From: Clostridia bacterium
GTDB lineage: Bacteria > Bacillota > Clostridia > Oscillospirales > CAG-272
Assembly: GCA_017518975.1 (NCBI GenBank)
Contig: JAFWTH010000037.1
Span: forward strand, 1-58,569
Direction of reading: 5' to 3'
DNA length: 58,569 bases
Below the pieces are notes generated by a model. It was given only the letters and a program-made list of their open reading frames with translations, had not been told where the DNA came from and did not search any database. Each line of letters starts with the position of its first letter. Position 1 is the first letter of the stretch. This document shows positions 8,029 to 18,900 of this stretch, one piece after another. Both the position numbers and the translations under genes were made by a program.

Positions 8029-9411
8029 ATGGAAAAGTTATGGGCGGGACGTTCGTCGGGATCCGTCGATCCGACGGCTGACGATTTCAACTCGTCGATC
8101 CGCGTCGACTCCCGGATGATCGAAGAGGATATCAAGGGCTCCGTCGCACACGCGGCAATGCTCGGCGCGAAGGGGATAATTCCCGCCGACGACGCGGAAT
8201 CGATCGTCTCGGCGCTCGGCTCGATCCTCGACGATATCAAAAGCGGCGCCCTTGAGATCGACCCCCGCGCGGAGGACGTCCACACGTTCGCGGAGTCCGT
8301 TCTGACGGAGCGGATCGGCGACGCGGGCAAAAAGCTGCACACCGCGAGGAGCCGCAACGATCAGGTGGCGGTCGACACCCGGCTTTATCTGAAAAAGGAA
8401 GCGAAGACCATCCTCGATCTGGTATACGAGCTCATCAGTACCGTCCGCGACCGCGCCGTCGAGAACAAAGAGACGGTTATGCCTGGCTACACGCACCTGC
8501 AGAGGGCGCAGCCGATAAGCTTCGGCCATCATCTTATGGCGTACGCCATGATGCTCACCCGCGACGCGGACAGGATCGCCGACGCCGTGAAGAGGATGGA
8601 CTTCTCTCCGCTCGGCGCGTGCGCACTGGCGGGAACTACGTTCGACACCGACCGCTTTATGACGGCGGAATCGCTCGGATTCACGGCTCCGACCGCGAAC
8701 AGCGTCGACTCCGTCTCCGACCGTGACTTCTGCCTCGAGCTTATGAGCGCGCTTTCGATCCTGATGATGCACCTCTCCCGCTTCTCCGAGGAGATCGTGC
8801 TGTGGTCTTCGTTCGAGTTCCGGTATATCGAACTCGACGACGCCTTCTCGACCGGGAGCAGCATTATGCCGCAGAAAAAGAACCCGGACATGGCCGAGCT
8901 CGTCAGGGGCAAGACGGGGCGCGTTTACGGCGACCTGCTCTCGCTTCTCGTTACGATGAAATCTCTTCCCCTCGCGTACAACAAAGATATGCAGGAGGAC
9001 AAGGAAGCGACGTTCGACGCGTTCGACACCGCAAAAGTCTGCCTCTCCGTCTTCACTCCGATGATAAAGACGATGAAGGTCCGCGCCGACCGGATGCTCG
9101 ACGCCGCGAAGGGCGGATTCATCACCGCCACCGACCTCGCCGACCTGCTTGCCAAAAGCGGCGTCCCGTTCCGCACGGCGTATAAGATCACGGGCGAGAT
9201 CGTATCGTACTGCATCAAGGAAAATATCACGCTTGACGGGATACCGCTTGAAAAATACCGCGAATTCTGCCCGGCGTTCGACGAGTCGCTTTACGCGGTC
9301 ATCGACCCCGCCGAGGCGATGAAAAAGAGAACGTCGTACGGCGGGACGTCGCCCGATTCGGTCGACGCGCAGGCGGAATATATCGACGCGTTCCTCGCGT
9401 CGCGCAAATAA
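8029..9411 (+). CDS. argH: Argininosuccinate lyase
   Basis: This 460-residue member of the fumarase/aspartase superfamily splits argininosuccinate into arginine and fumarate. The superfamily signature GSSIMPQKKNPD lies at about residues 278-289, with the catalytic Ser loop. HTARSRNDQVAVDTRLY (about 104-120) is the substrate-binding block. The gene follows argG by 28 bases with ACGGAGATTAAAAG before the ATG. Length and motifs are complete. Confidence 0.96.
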   Translation: MEKLWAGRSSGSVDPTADDFNSSIRVDSRMIEEDIKGSVAHAAMLGAKGIIPADDAESIVSALGSILDDIKSGALEIDPRAEDVHTFAESVLTERIGDAGKKLHTARSRNDQVAVDTRLYLKKEAKTILDLVYELISTVRDRAVENKETVMPGYTHLQRAQPISFGHHLMAYAMMLTRDADRIADAVKRMDFSPLGACALAGTTFDTDRFMTAESLGFTAPTANSVDSVSDRDFCLELMSALSILMMHLSRFSEEIVLWSSFEFRYIELDDAFSTGSSIMPQKKNPDMAELVRGKTGRVYGDLLSLLVTMKSLPLAYNKDMQEDKEATFDAFDTAKVCLSVFTPMIKTMKVRADRMLDAAKGGFITATDLADLLAKSGVPFRTAYKITGEIVSYCIKENITLDGIPLEKYREFCPAFDESLYAVIDPAEAMKKRTSYGGTSPDSVDAQAEYIDAFLASRK

Positions 9412-9440
9412 CTTCAGACGTTATCAAGGACGGTAACATA

Positions 9441-10379
9441 ATGACAAAAGTATTCGTTGACGGCGGGTCGGGAACGACAGGCCTCCGGATAAAGGAGCGG
9501 CTCGCCGGAATGGACGGGATAAAGACCGTCGTTCTCCCGGACGAAGTCCGCCGCGATCCCGCGAAAAGAGCGGAAGCAGCGAACGACTCCGACGTTGTTT
9601 TCCTCTGCCTGCCCGACGACGCGGCGCGGGAATCGGTCTCGCTGATCGAAAACCCCGATACCGTCGTCATCGACACCTCGACGGCCCACAGGACCGCGGA
9701 CGGATGGGTCTACGGATTCCCGGAGTTGTCGGAGGAGCAGAGAGAACTGATAAAGACCTCGAAAAGGATCGCGAATCCCGGCTGTCACGCGAGCGGCTTC
9801 GTCGCTCTCGTCGCGCCTCTGACCGCCGCAGGGATCATCCCGAAGACCGCGCGTCTCTCGGCGACCTCGGTCACCGGTTACAGCGGCGGCGGCAAAAAGA
9901 TGATAGCGGAATACGAGGCGAAGAGCGCGGATCTGATCGCGCCGAGGATGTACGGCGTCGGGCAGACGCACAAGCACCTGCCCGAGATGAGGAAATACGG
10001 CGGAGTTTACTCCGAGCCGGTCTTCACTCCGATCGTATCGGGCTTTTACTCCGGAATGCTCGTGACCGTACCGCTGTCGTCGGACGATCTGTCCCCCGGC
10101 TTCCGGGCGTCCGATATCATCGACTGCTACCGCGGGAAATACTCGGGGCAGGTGATAAAATACGTCCCGTCCGACTCTCCCCTCTTCCCCGGCGGATTCG
10201 TCTCCGCCGCCGCCCTCTCGGGCTCCGACTCGATGGCGGTCTCCGTCTTCGGGAACGGCGAGCGGACCGTCCTCGCGGCACTTTTCGACAATCTCGGCAA
10301 GGGCGCGTCGGGCGCGGCGATCCAGTGTATGAACATATCGCTCGGAAGAAACGAAACGGACTCTCTTGAGCTTATCTGA
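9441..10379 (+). CDS. argC: N-acetyl-gamma-glutamyl-phosphate reductase (short type)
   Basis: This enzyme reduces N-acetylglutamyl phosphate to the semialdehyde with NADPH, the third step of ornithine synthesis. At 312 residues it belongs to the shorter type-2 ArgC branch. The nucleotide-binding loop is VDGGSGTTGLRI (about 6-17), and the active-site Cys is in NPGCHASGF (about 112-120). TGYSGGGKKM follows in the catalytic domain. It sits 29 bases after argH, before argJ. Confidence 0.93.
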   Translation: MTKVFVDGGSGTTGLRIKERLAGMDGIKTVVLPDEVRRDPAKRAEAANDSDVVFLCLPDDAARESVSLIENPDTVVIDTSTAHRTADGWVYGFPELSEEQRELIKTSKRIANPGCHASGFVALVAPLTAAGIIPKTARLSATSVTGYSGGGKKMIAEYEAKSADLIAPRMYGVGQTHKHLPEMRKYGGVYSEPVFTPIVSGFYSGMLVTVPLSSDDLSPGFRASDIIDCYRGKYSGQVIKYVPSDSPLFPGGFVSAAALSGSDSMAVSVFGNGERTVLAALFDNLGKGASGAAIQCMNISLGRNETDSLELI

Positions 10380-10394
10380 AAGGAAAACGCAACC

Positions 10395-11606
10395 ATGAAA
10401 ATGATCGAAGGCGGCGTCACCGCCGCAAAGGGCTTTACGGCGAACGGGATACATTGCGGGATAAGGAAGAGCAGGACGAAGCGCGATCTTTGCCTGATCC
10501 TCAGCGACCGACCCGCCTCGTCCGCCGCGGTATATACCTCGAACCTCGTTAAAGGCGCGCCGCTTGCCGTGACGAAAAAGAACATTGAAAACGGCGTCGC
10601 GCGAGCCGTGATATGCAACAGCGGAAACGCCAACACCTGCAACGCCGACGGCGTTGAGATCGCGGAAAAAATGTGTTCGCTGACCGCGGACGCTCTCGGG
10701 ATCGACCCGGGCGACGTTATCGTCGCCTCGACCGGGGTCATCGGAGAGCCGCTTTCGGTCGAGCCGATCGCCGCAGGAATGAGTGATCTCGTCGCGGGAC
10801 TCGGCGATCACAACGATTTCGCCGCGGAGGCGATAATGACGACGGACGTGAAGATCAAATCGTTCGCCGTCGAGTTCGATATCGGCGGCGTCACGTGCCG
10901 TCTCGGCGGTATCGCGAAGGGCTCCGGGATGATCCATCCGAACCTCGCCACGATGCTCGTCTTCATCACGACCGACTGTTCCGTCAGCGCGTCCGCGCTC
11001 CAGGCCGCGCTGCGCACCGACGTTCAAAAAACTTTCAACATGATAAGCATCGACGGGGACACCTCGACCAACGATATGGTCGCCGTCCTCGCGAACGGCG
11101 CTTCGGGATCGCCCGAGGTGACCGAGGACAGCGAGTACTTCCCGGAATTCATGAAGGCGCTCAATTCCGTCACCGTCGCTCTCTGCCGCTCCATCGCGGC
11201 TGACGGCGAGGGCGCGACTAAGCTCATCGAGTGCGCCGTGACCGGCGCGCCGGACGAGGCGTGCGCAAAAACCGCGGCGAAAGCCGTCGTCTGCTCGTCG
11301 CTGACGAAAGCGGCGATGTTCGGCGCGGACGCCAACTGGGGGCGCGTCCTCTGCGCGATCGGCTACAGCGGCGCCGCCGTGGATCCCTCAAAAATAGGCG
11401 TCGTCTTCTCGTCCCGGGCGGGCGAGGTGGAAGTCTGCCGGGACGGTTCAGGCGTCCCGTTCTCCGAGGAGATCGCGAAAGCCGTCCTCTCCGAGGACGA
11501 GATCGTGATAAAAGTCGACCTCGGCATCGGCGAAGACACAGCGACCGCGTGGGGCTGCGACCTCACTTACGATTACGTTAAGATCAACGGGGATTACCGG
11601 ACGTGA
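10395..11606 (+). CDS. argJ: Bifunctional ornithine acetyltransferase / N-acetylglutamate synthase
   Basis: This enzyme transfers acetyl from N-acetylornithine to glutamate, closing the cyclic ornithine pathway. The 403-residue precursor cleaves itself at Thr in KGSGMIHPNLATML (about residues 176-189), giving two chains. The conserved stretches CNSGNANTCNADG and TSTNDM are present. Because ArgJ recycles acetyl groups, no argE is needed for flux through the pathway. Full bifunctionality (acetyl-CoA use) is a family possibility that cannot be read from sequence alone. It starts 15 bases after argC. Confidence 0.95.
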   Translation: MKMIEGGVTAAKGFTANGIHCGIRKSRTKRDLCLILSDRPASSAAVYTSNLVKGAPLAVTKKNIENGVARAVICNSGNANTCNADGVEIAEKMCSLTADALGIDPGDVIVASTGVIGEPLSVEPIAAGMSDLVAGLGDHNDFAAEAIMTTDVKIKSFAVEFDIGGVTCRLGGIAKGSGMIHPNLATMLVFITTDCSVSASALQAALRTDVQKTFNMISIDGDTSTNDMVAVLANGASGSPEVTEDSEYFPEFMKALNSVTVALCRSIAADGEGATKLIECAVTGAPDEACAKTAAKAVVCSSLTKAAMFGADANWGRVLCAIGYSGAAVDPSKIGVVFSSRAGEVEVCRDGSGVPFSEEIAKAVLSEDEIVIKVDLGIGEDTATAWGCDLTYDYVKINGDYRT

Positions 11607-11636
11607 CGCGTCCGGTTCCCCGAATTTCGGTTTTTT
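11597..11636 (+). terminator. Hairpins with T-run between argJ and argB
   Basis: CCGGACG-TGACG-CGTCCGG (11597-11615) overlaps the argJ stop. A small CCGAATTTCGG stem and six T follow. It looks like a weak intrinsic terminator or processing site inside the operon, leaving argB-argD-argF partly uncoupled from the promoter-proximal genes. Confidence 0.4.
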
Positions 11637-11646
11637 GGAGGCAGAT

Positions 11647-12516
11647 ATGACGGTTTCATCTCTTTCGAACGCCGACAGGGCGAAGATCCTCGTCGAGGCG
11701 CTCCCCTACATCCGCAAATACGTAAATAAAGTCATCGTCATCAAATACGGCGGAAACGCCATGACGAGCGACGGGCTCAAATCGGACGTGATGGGCGATA
11801 TCGTCCTGCTGACTCTGATCGGAGTCAAGGTCGTCCTCGTCCACGGCGGCGGCCCCGAGATCACCGATATGCTCGCGAAGACGGGCAAGAAGAGCGAATT
11901 CGTCGAAGGGCTCCGCGTTACCGACCGCGAGACCGTCGACATCGTTCAGATGGTCCTCGCCGGAAAGGTGAACAAGGACCTCGTCAACCTGCTCGAGACG
12001 AAGGGCGGCCGCGCCGTCGGTCTGTCCGGCATCGATGGCAGGATGATCATGGCAAAGTCCAAGGACGAGCGGCTCGGATACGTCGGCGAGATCACCAAGG
12101 TCAACCCCGCCCCCGTCTGGGATATGCTCGACCGCGGATACATCCCGGTCATCTCCACCGTCGGATGTGACGAGGAGGGAAACACGTACAACATCAACGC
12201 AGACACGGCGGCGGCGATGATCGCAGGTGCGATAAGGGCGGAGAGCTTCTTCACGCTCACCGACGTACGCGGCATACTTCGCGACAAGGACGATCCCGAG
12301 TCGATCATCCGCACCGTGAGGGCGGACGAGACGGAAGACCTCATTAAAAGCGGCGTCATCAGCGGCGGCATGATCCCGAAAGTAAGAAGCTGCACCGAAG
12401 CGATCAGATGCGGCGTCAAGCGCGTGTTCGTCATCGACGGACGCATACCGCACGCCATCCTGATCGAAATGCTCACCGACGAAGGCGTCGGAACGATGTT
12501 CACGAAAGGGGAGTGA
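11647..12516 (+). CDS. argB: Acetylglutamate kinase
   Basis: This 289-residue amino-acid kinase phosphorylates N-acetylglutamate and is the usual arginine-feedback target in cyclic pathways. VIKYGGNAM (about 34-42) is the ATP/phosphate Lys-Gly-Gly loop, VLVHGGGPEI (about 63-72) binds substrate, and NINADTAAAMIAGA (about 180-193) is the C-terminal signature. GGAGG at 11637-11641 lies five bases before the ATG at 11647. This start is preferred over an in-frame TTG at 11635, which would place the Shine-Dalgarno inside the gene. Confidence 0.95.
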   Translation: MTVSSLSNADRAKILVEALPYIRKYVNKVIVIKYGGNAMTSDGLKSDVMGDIVLLTLIGVKVVLVHGGGPEITDMLAKTGKKSEFVEGLRVTDRETVDIVQMVLAGKVNKDLVNLLETKGGRAVGLSGIDGRMIMAKSKDERLGYVGEITKVNPAPVWDMLDRGYIPVISTVGCDEEGNTYNINADTAAAMIAGAIRAESFFTLTDVRGILRDKDDPESIIRTVRADETEDLIKSGVISGGMIPKVRSCTEAIRCGVKRVFVIDGRIPHAILIEMLTDEGVGTMFTKGE

Positions 12517-12521
12517 CCGCC

Positions 12522-13697
12522 GTGGCTGATACTAAATCTCTGGACAGGGAATATATCGTACCGACTTACAAAAGGTACGACGTCAATATAGTCCGCGGCA
12601 CCGGCGCGCTCCTTTACGACGAGACGGGAAAGGAATACGTCGACATGGGCGCGGGGATCGCGACGAACTCGTTCGGCGCGTGCGACCCCGTCTGGATCGC
12701 CGCGGTCGAAAAACAGCTCGGACGCATCCAGCACGCCTCGAACCTGTACTACACCGACCCTTGCGCAAAACTCGCAGAACTTCTTTGCGAAAAGACCGGA
12801 ATGAAGAAAGTGTTTTTCTGCAACTCCGGCGCGGAAGCGAACGAGTGCGCGATAAAGACGGCGCGCAAATGGGCGGCGGAGAACAAGGGAGAGGAATACT
12901 TCACCGTCGTAACGATGAAGAATTCGTTCCACGGCAGGACGCTCGCCACGCTCGCGGCGACCGGCCAGGACGTTTTTCACAAGGATTTTCTGCCCGTGAC
13001 TCCGGGGTTCGCGTACGCGGAACCCGAGGATATCGACGGGCTCCGTTCGGTTTTTGAAGATCAAAAATGCGCCGCGGTCCTTTTAGAGACCGTTCAGGGC
13101 GAAGGCGGCGTCCGCCCGCTTTCGACGGAATATCTCAAAGCCGTCGCCGCTCTTTGCGGAGAATATAACGTTCTTCTCATGATCGACGAAGTGCAGACCG
13201 GCAACGGCAGATGCGGGTATTTCTATTCGTATATGGAGCACGGGATCGAGCCCGACGCAGTAACGACGGCGAAGGGGCTCGGCGGCGGCCTTCCCGTCGG
13301 CGCGGTCCTCTTCTCGGAGAAGACGGCGGGCGTGCTCACGCCGGGAACTCACGGCTCTACGTTCGGCGGGAATCCCGTCTGCTGCGCGGGCGCCGTAAGC
13401 GTCGTCTCGCGTATCGACGGGGACTTCCTCGCGTCCGTACGCGCAAAATCGGAGAAGATTTTCAAAACGCTCACGGGCAAGCCCGGAATAAAGGGCGTAT
13501 ACGGAAGGGGCCTCCTCGTCGGCGTCGAAGTCGATGGCGAGCCCGCCGAATTCATAAACAAATGTATTGAAAAAGGAGTTCTCGTCCTCGGAGCGAAAGG
13601 CAGAGTGCGCCTCGCGCCTCCGCTCAATATCCCGGACGGGCTTCTTGACCGCGCGCTCTCAACAATAACGGCGATCGCCGCGGGGGAGGAATTATGA
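12522..13697 (+). CDS. argD: Acetylornithine aminotransferase
   Basis: This class-III pyridoxal-phosphate aminotransferase converts N-acetylglutamate semialdehyde to N-acetylornithine with glutamate. The Schiff-base Lys lies in [13 protein letters not shown], and [17 protein letters not shown] and [14 protein letters not shown] are typical blocks. The frame is open into argB. The likely starts are GTG at 12522, behind AAAGGGGAG, or GTG at 12513, which overlaps the argB stop. I use the first, giving 391 residues. It overlaps argF by four bases (ATGA). Confidence 0.94.
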   Translation: MADTKSLDREYIVPTYKRYDVNIVRGTGALLYDETGKEYVDMGAGIATNSFGACDPVWIAAVEKQLGRIQHASNLYYTDPCAKLAELLCEKTGMKKVFFCNSGAEANECAIKTARKWAAENKGEEYFTVVTMKNSFHGRTLATLAATGQDVFHKDFLPVTPGFAYAEPEDIDGLRSVFEDQKCAAVLLETVQGEGGVRPLSTEYLKAVAALCGEYNVLLMIDEVQTGNGRCGYFYSYMEHGIEPDAVTTAKGLGGGLPVGAVLFSEKTAGVLTPGTHGSTFGGNPVCCAGAVSVVSRIDGDFLASVRAKSEKIFKTLTGKPGIKGVYGRGLLVGVEVDGEPAEFINKCIEKGVLVLGAKGRVRLAPPLNIPDGLLDRALSTITAIAAGEEL

Positions 13698-14689
13698 AAA
13701 CGGACCTCAAAGGAAGAGATTTTCTGAAACTGCTCGACTTCACGCCGGAAGAGATCGCGTATCTGCTCGACCTCGCCGCCGACCTGAAGGACAAAAAGAA
13801 AAAGGGGATACCCCACGACGCGCTCAGGGGCAAAAACGTCGCCCTGATCTTCGAGAAGACGAGCACGCGCACGCGCTGTTCGTTCGAGGTGGCGGCGCAT
13901 GACCTCGGAATGGGCGTGACGTACCTCGACCCGTCGGGGTCGCAGATCGGCAAAAAGGAATCGATCGCCGACACCGCCCGCGTCCTGTCGCGGATGTTCG
14001 ACGGAATCGAGTACCGCGGCTTCGGTCAGGAGCGCGTCGAAACGCTGGCAAAATACTCGGACGTCCCCGTGTGGAACGGTCTGACCGACGAGTTCCACCC
14101 GACGCAGATCCTCGCCGATTTCCTCACCGCGCGCGAAAAACTCGGATCGCTGCGCGGCAAAAAACTCGTCTATATGGGCGACGCGCGGTTCAATATGGGC
14201 AACTCGCTGATGGTCGGATGCGCGAAAATGGGGATGGAATTCACCGCCTGCGCCCCGCGCGAGTATTTCCCGAACAAAGGCCTTGTCGCGACCTGCAGGG
14301 AGATCGCCGCTCAGACGGGCGCGGTACTGAATTTTGAAGAGAATCCCGCGGGCGCCGTGCGCGGCGCGGATATCATATACACCGACGTCTGGGTCTCGAT
14401 GGGCGAGCCCGAGGCGGTCTGGGCGGAGCGGATCGCCGCTCTGTCGCCTTACCGCGTCGATTCCGCTCTCATGGCGGCGGCGGGCGAGAACACGATATTC
14501 ATGCACTGCCTGCCCGCTTACCACGACGCGAACACCGAGATAGGACGTAAGGTGGGCGAGGCGTTCGGCCTCGACTCGCTCGAAGTGACCGACGAAGTCT
14601 TCGAGTCGGACCGCTCCGTCGTCTTCGACGAGGCGGAGAACAGGATGCACACGATAAAAGCGGTAATGGCGGCAACTCTTCGTCATTGA
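13694..14689 (+). CDS. argF: Ornithine carbamoyltransferase
   Basis: This 331-residue enzyme joins carbamoyl phosphate and ornithine to give citrulline. The carbamoyl-phosphate loop is [11 protein letters not shown] (about 56-66), [10 protein letters not shown] (about 135-144) is the second phosphate/substrate block, and the catalytic Cys is in HCLPAYHD (about 273-280). Its start overlaps the argD stop. It is the last gene of the arginine operon. The carbamoyl phosphate it needs is made by carA-carB just downstream. Confidence 0.96.
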   Translation: MKTDLKGRDFLKLLDFTPEEIAYLLDLAADLKDKKKKGIPHDALRGKNVALIFEKTSTRTRCSFEVAAHDLGMGVTYLDPSGSQIGKKESIADTARVLSRMFDGIEYRGFGQERVETLAKYSDVPVWNGLTDEFHPTQILADFLTAREKLGSLRGKKLVYMGDARFNMGNSLMVGCAKMGMEFTACAPREYFPNKGLVATCREIAAQTGAVLNFEENPAGAVRGADIIYTDVWVSMGEPEAVWAERIAALSPYRVDSALMAAAGENTIFMHCLPAYHDANTEIGRKVGEAFGLDSLEVTDEVFESDRSVVFDEAENRMHTIKAVMAATLRH

Positions 14690-14714
14690 TCTGTCTTACG
14701 GCAGATCAATGACG
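14681..14714. terminator. Perfect 13-bp hairpin ending the arg operon
   Basis: CGTCATTGATCTG and its exact complement flank an eight-base loop and overlap the argF stop. No T-run follows. The hairpin also forms the first arm of the repeat element at 14717-14783, so it may be part of that element rather than a dedicated terminator. Confidence 0.6.
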
Positions 14715-14716
14715 GA

Positions 14717-14783
14717 TAAAATTCCCCTTTGAAATGGGACCCAACCCATTTCATTTTGCTTCGCAAAAAACAGGGGAATTTTA
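14717..14783. repeat. Intergenic three-way-junction repeat, copy A
   Basis: A perfect 12-bp outer stem, TAAAATTCCCCT (14717-14728) with AGGGGAATTTTA (14772-14783), encloses two hairpins: GAAATGGG-ACCCAA-CCCATTTC (14731-14752) and TTTTGC-TTC-GCAAAA (14754-14768). A second copy with the same plan lies at 58324-58388 and a looser relative at 37376-37439. It fills the argF-carA gap. A TATAAT box at 14793-14798 just beyond may serve carA. Confidence 0.7.
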
Positions 14784-14846
14784 CGCTGAAAATATAATCT
14801 TAATTTTTCGACAAGATCATTTCGGAAAAACCGAAAGGACGGCACA

Positions 14847-15938
14847 ATGAAAAAAAGGTATCTCATACTCGAATCGGGCCGCGTGTTCGAGGGGGTCGGC
14901 TTCGGCGCGGATCCCTCGCCTGACGGTACGGTCGGCGAGCTCGTATTCACGACCGGAATGTGCGGTTATCTCGAATGCATAACCGACCCGTCGTATTACG
15001 GTCAGATAGTGACGCAGACGTTCCCGATGATCGGAAACTACGGCGTGATCTCCTCCGATTTTGAGGGGTGTCCCGCCCTTTTCGGATACGTCGTCAGGGA
15101 GTGGTGTCCCGCGCCGTCGAATTTTCGTTCCGAAGGCGATATCGACTCGTTCCTCAAAGATCGCGGGATCCCCGGGATCTGCGGAGTCGACACGAGGGAG
15201 ATCACGAAACTGATCCGCGACCGCGGCGTCATGAACGCCGTCATCACGGACGGCGAGCCCGATTTTTCGCTTTATTCGCAGGCGCTTTCGTCATATAAGG
15301 TGCGGGGAGCCGTTCCCGCCGTCACCTCGACGCGCCCGAATCTTTTCCCCGCCGACGGAGACGAGAAGTTCCGCGTCGTCCTGATCGACTACGGCGCGAA
15401 AGCGGGGATAACCGCCGCGCTTCGGGCGCGGGAATGCTCCGTTCTCTCCGTCCCCGCGAACACGGACGCCGAGAGTATCCTCGAGATGAAGCCCGACGGC
15501 ATCATGCTCTCGAACGGACCCGGCGACCCGACGGAAAGGCGCGACTGCATAGAGGAACTCAAAAAGATATTCGGCAGAGTCCCGATTTTCGGTATCTGCC
15601 TCGGCCACCAGCTCCTCGCGCTCTCGACCGGCGCGCTGACGGAAAAACTGAAGTTCGGCCACCGAGGCGCGAATCAGCCCGTCCGCGACGTTAAAAGCGG
15701 CAGAACGTATATCACCTCGCAGAACCACGGCTACGCCGTGAGGGTGGGGTCGCTCCGCCGCGGAACGATGAGTTTTACAAACGCGAACGACGGAACCTGC
15801 GAGGGGATCGACTATGAAGCCGATCTCGCCTTCTCCGTTCAGTTCCACCCCGAGGCGAGAAGCGGCCCGCACGACACGGAGTTTCTTTTCGACCGGTTCG
15901 TACGGATGATGGAGGTGAGACGAAATGCCAAAGGATGA
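14847..15938 (+). CDS. carA: Carbamoyl-phosphate synthase, small subunit
   Basis: This 363-residue glutaminase subunit supplies ammonia to CarB through a tunnel. The N-terminal CarA domain (about 1-140) is followed by a class-I glutamine amidotransferase domain. The nucleophile Cys is in FGICLGHQ (about 248-255), and the His and Glu of the triad are in VQFHPEA (about 333-339). SQNHGYAV is the usual CarA block. GAAAGGACGGCACA precedes the ATG. It overlaps carB by 14 bases. Confidence 0.95.
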   Translation: MKKRYLILESGRVFEGVGFGADPSPDGTVGELVFTTGMCGYLECITDPSYYGQIVTQTFPMIGNYGVISSDFEGCPALFGYVVREWCPAPSNFRSEGDIDSFLKDRGIPGICGVDTREITKLIRDRGVMNAVITDGEPDFSLYSQALSSYKVRGAVPAVTSTRPNLFPADGDEKFRVVLIDYGAKAGITAALRARECSVLSVPANTDAESILEMKPDGIMLSNGPGDPTERRDCIEELKKIFGRVPIFGICLGHQLLALSTGALTEKLKFGHRGANQPVRDVKSGRTYITSQNHGYAVRVGSLRRGTMSFTNANDGTCEGIDYEADLAFSVQFHPEARSGPHDTEFLFDRFVRMMEVRRNAKG

Positions 15939-18900
15939 ATCGATCCGCAAGGTGATGGTCATCGGCTCCGGTCCGATCGTCATCGGTCAGGCGGCGGAGT
16001 TCGACTACGCCGGAACGCAGGCGTGCCGCGTCCTCGAAGCGGAGGGGATCGAAACGGTCCTCGTCAACTCCAATCCCGCTACCGTTATGACGGACACCGA
16101 CCTCGCGGACGAGGTATACCTCGAACCGCTCACGGTCGAGACCGTGAAAAGGATAATCAAAAAAGAAAAGCCCGACTGTCTTCTCGCCGGACTCGGCGGA
16201 CAGACGGGGCTGACTCTCGCCGTAAAGCTCTTTGAGGACGGTTTCCTCGACGAGAACGGCGTGCGCCTCATCGGCTCGAACGTCGACGCGATAAAGAAAT
16301 CGGAAGACAGACAGCTGTTCAAGGATACGATGGCGGCGATCGGCGAGCCGACGATCCCGTCCGACACCGCGCACGACGTTGAGAAATCTCTGCGGATCGC
16401 CGAAGAGATCGGATATCCCGTCATCGTCCGCCCCGCGTACACGCTCGGCGGAGGCGGGGGCGGCGTCGCAAACTGCCCCGAAGAACTCGAAACGGTCGCA
16501 GCGGCGGGTATCGCCGCGTCGCCGATCGGTCAGATACTCGTCGAAAAATATATCTACGGCTGGAAAGAAATAGAATTTGAGACGATGCGCGACGGCAAGG
16601 GCAACGTGATCGCGGTCTGCTCGATGGAGAACGTCGACCCGGTCGGCGTCCACACCGGCGACTCCGTCGTCGTCGCACCCGCGCTGACGCTCTCTGACAG
16701 GGAGTATCAGACTCTGCGCAGCGCGTCTCTGAACATCATCTCGGCGCTCGGCATTGTCGGCGGGTGCAACTGTCAGTTCGCCCTCGACCCGGAGAGCTTC
16801 GACTACGCCGTCATCGAGGTCAACCCGCGCGTGTCCAGATCGTCCGCTCTAGCCAGCAAGGCGACCGGTTACCCGATAGCGAAGATCACCGCGAAGATCG
16901 CGCTCGGCTACACGCTCGACGAGATCAAAAACGACGTGACCGGAAAGACGTGCGCCTGCTTCGAGCCCGCGCTCGACTACGTAGTCGTCAAACTCCCGAA
17001 ATGGCCGTTCGACAAGCTCCACGGCTCCTCGCGCAAGCTCGGGACGCAGATGAAGGCGACAGGCGAGGTCATGGCTATCGCGACCTCCTTCCCCGCGGCG
17101 CTCATGAAAGCCGTCCGCGGCGCGGAGATCGGAACGGAAACGCTCGGAATACGCTATTTTGAAAACAAGACGGAAGACGAACTGCTCGAAGCGGTCGGCA
17201 GCTGCGACGACAGACGGCTCTTCGCCGTTTTCGCCGCGCTCAAATCCGGGGTCTCCGTCGAAGAGATCTCAAAGATCACGCGCATCGATCCGTTCTTCGT
17301 ATCCCAGATAAAACGGCTCGCCGATTATGAAAACAGAATATCGGGTCTCTCGCTCGACTCAGCCGATTATCTCGAGGGCAAAAAGCTCGGCTACACCGAC
17401 ACGGCGCTCGACGCCCTCTCGGGATATCCGCTCCCGTGCCACCGCGAGGCGGTCTTCAGGATCGTCGACACGTGCGGAGGCGAGTTCGACGCGGAGACTC
17501 CATACTACTATTCCTCGTACGACGAGGACTGCGAGGCGCGTCACGCCGCGCGCGCTCCGGGAAAGACCGTCGTCGTTCTCGGCTCGGGACCGATCCGCAT
17601 CGGTCAGGGGATCGAGTTCGATTACTCCTCCGTCCATTGCGCAACGACGCTCCGCCGTCTCGGCTACGAGGTCGTCATCATAAACAACAACCCCGAAACG
17701 GTCTCGACCGACTACGACACGGCGGACCGGCTCTACTTCGAGCCGCTGACGCCCGAGGACGTTATGAACGTCGTCGCCGTCGAGGAACCGGTCGGCGTCG
17801 TCGTGGCGTTCGGCGGCCAGACGGCAATAAAACTCACTAAATATCTCGACTCGCGCGGAGTCAGAATTCTCGGCACGTCAGCCGAGGGGATCGACACGGC
17901 GGAGGACCGCGAACGGTTCGACTCCCTGCTCGGTTCGCTCGGTATAAAGCGGCCGCAGGGAATGGGCGTCACCGGGACCGACGAGGCGATACGCGCCGCA
18001 AACGAACTCGGATATCCCGTTCTGCTCCGTCCCTCTTACGTCATCGGCGGGCAGAATATGAGGATAGTCTACTCTGACCGCGAGGTGAGGGAGTATATGG
18101 CTCCGATCCTCGAGGCGGGAGTCGACAGTCCCGTCCTCGTCGATAAATATATGAGCGGGATCGAGCTCGAGCTCGACGTCATCTCCGACGGAGAGGACGT
18201 TCTTATCCCCGGCATAATGGAGCACGTCGAACGGGCGGGAGTCCACTCAGGCGATTCGATCGCCGTGATCCCCGCTTATAAACTGAACGACAAAATGACG
18301 TCGGTCGTCATCAGTCAGGCGACGGCGATCTCGCTCGCGCTCGGAACGCGCGGACTCGTCAACATCCAGCTTCTTATATGGCGCGGCGAACCGTACGTGA
18401 TCGAGGTCAACCCTCGCGCATCGCGCACCGTCCCGTATATCAGCAAAGTCACGGGCGTTCCGATGATCGAGCTTGCGACGCGCGTCATGGTGGGCGAAAA
18501 ACTCGCAGACATGGGGTACGGAACCGGTCTTTACAGAACTCCGCCTTACTTTGCCGTCAAAGTCCCCGTCTTCTCGTTTGAAAAACTGCCCGACGCTTTC
18601 TCCGGTCTCGGACCGGAGATGAAGTCGACGGGCGAGGTGCTCGGGATCGGCAAAGACCTCAACGAAGCGCTCTTCAAGGGAATGCGCTCGGCGGGTCTGC
18701 TCCTTCCGTCCTCTCTGCGGCGCGAGGGAGTCGGTTTCTTCCTGCATGCGGACGAAAAAGACGTCCACGAGCTTATCGACCTTGCAAAAAAACTCGACGA
18801 TCTTCATTTCACGCTATACGCGTCGGAGAGCACCGCGGAGATGATATCGAAACTCGGCGTCAGCGTGAAAGTAGTCGATGAAACGTGCGCCGACGGAAAA

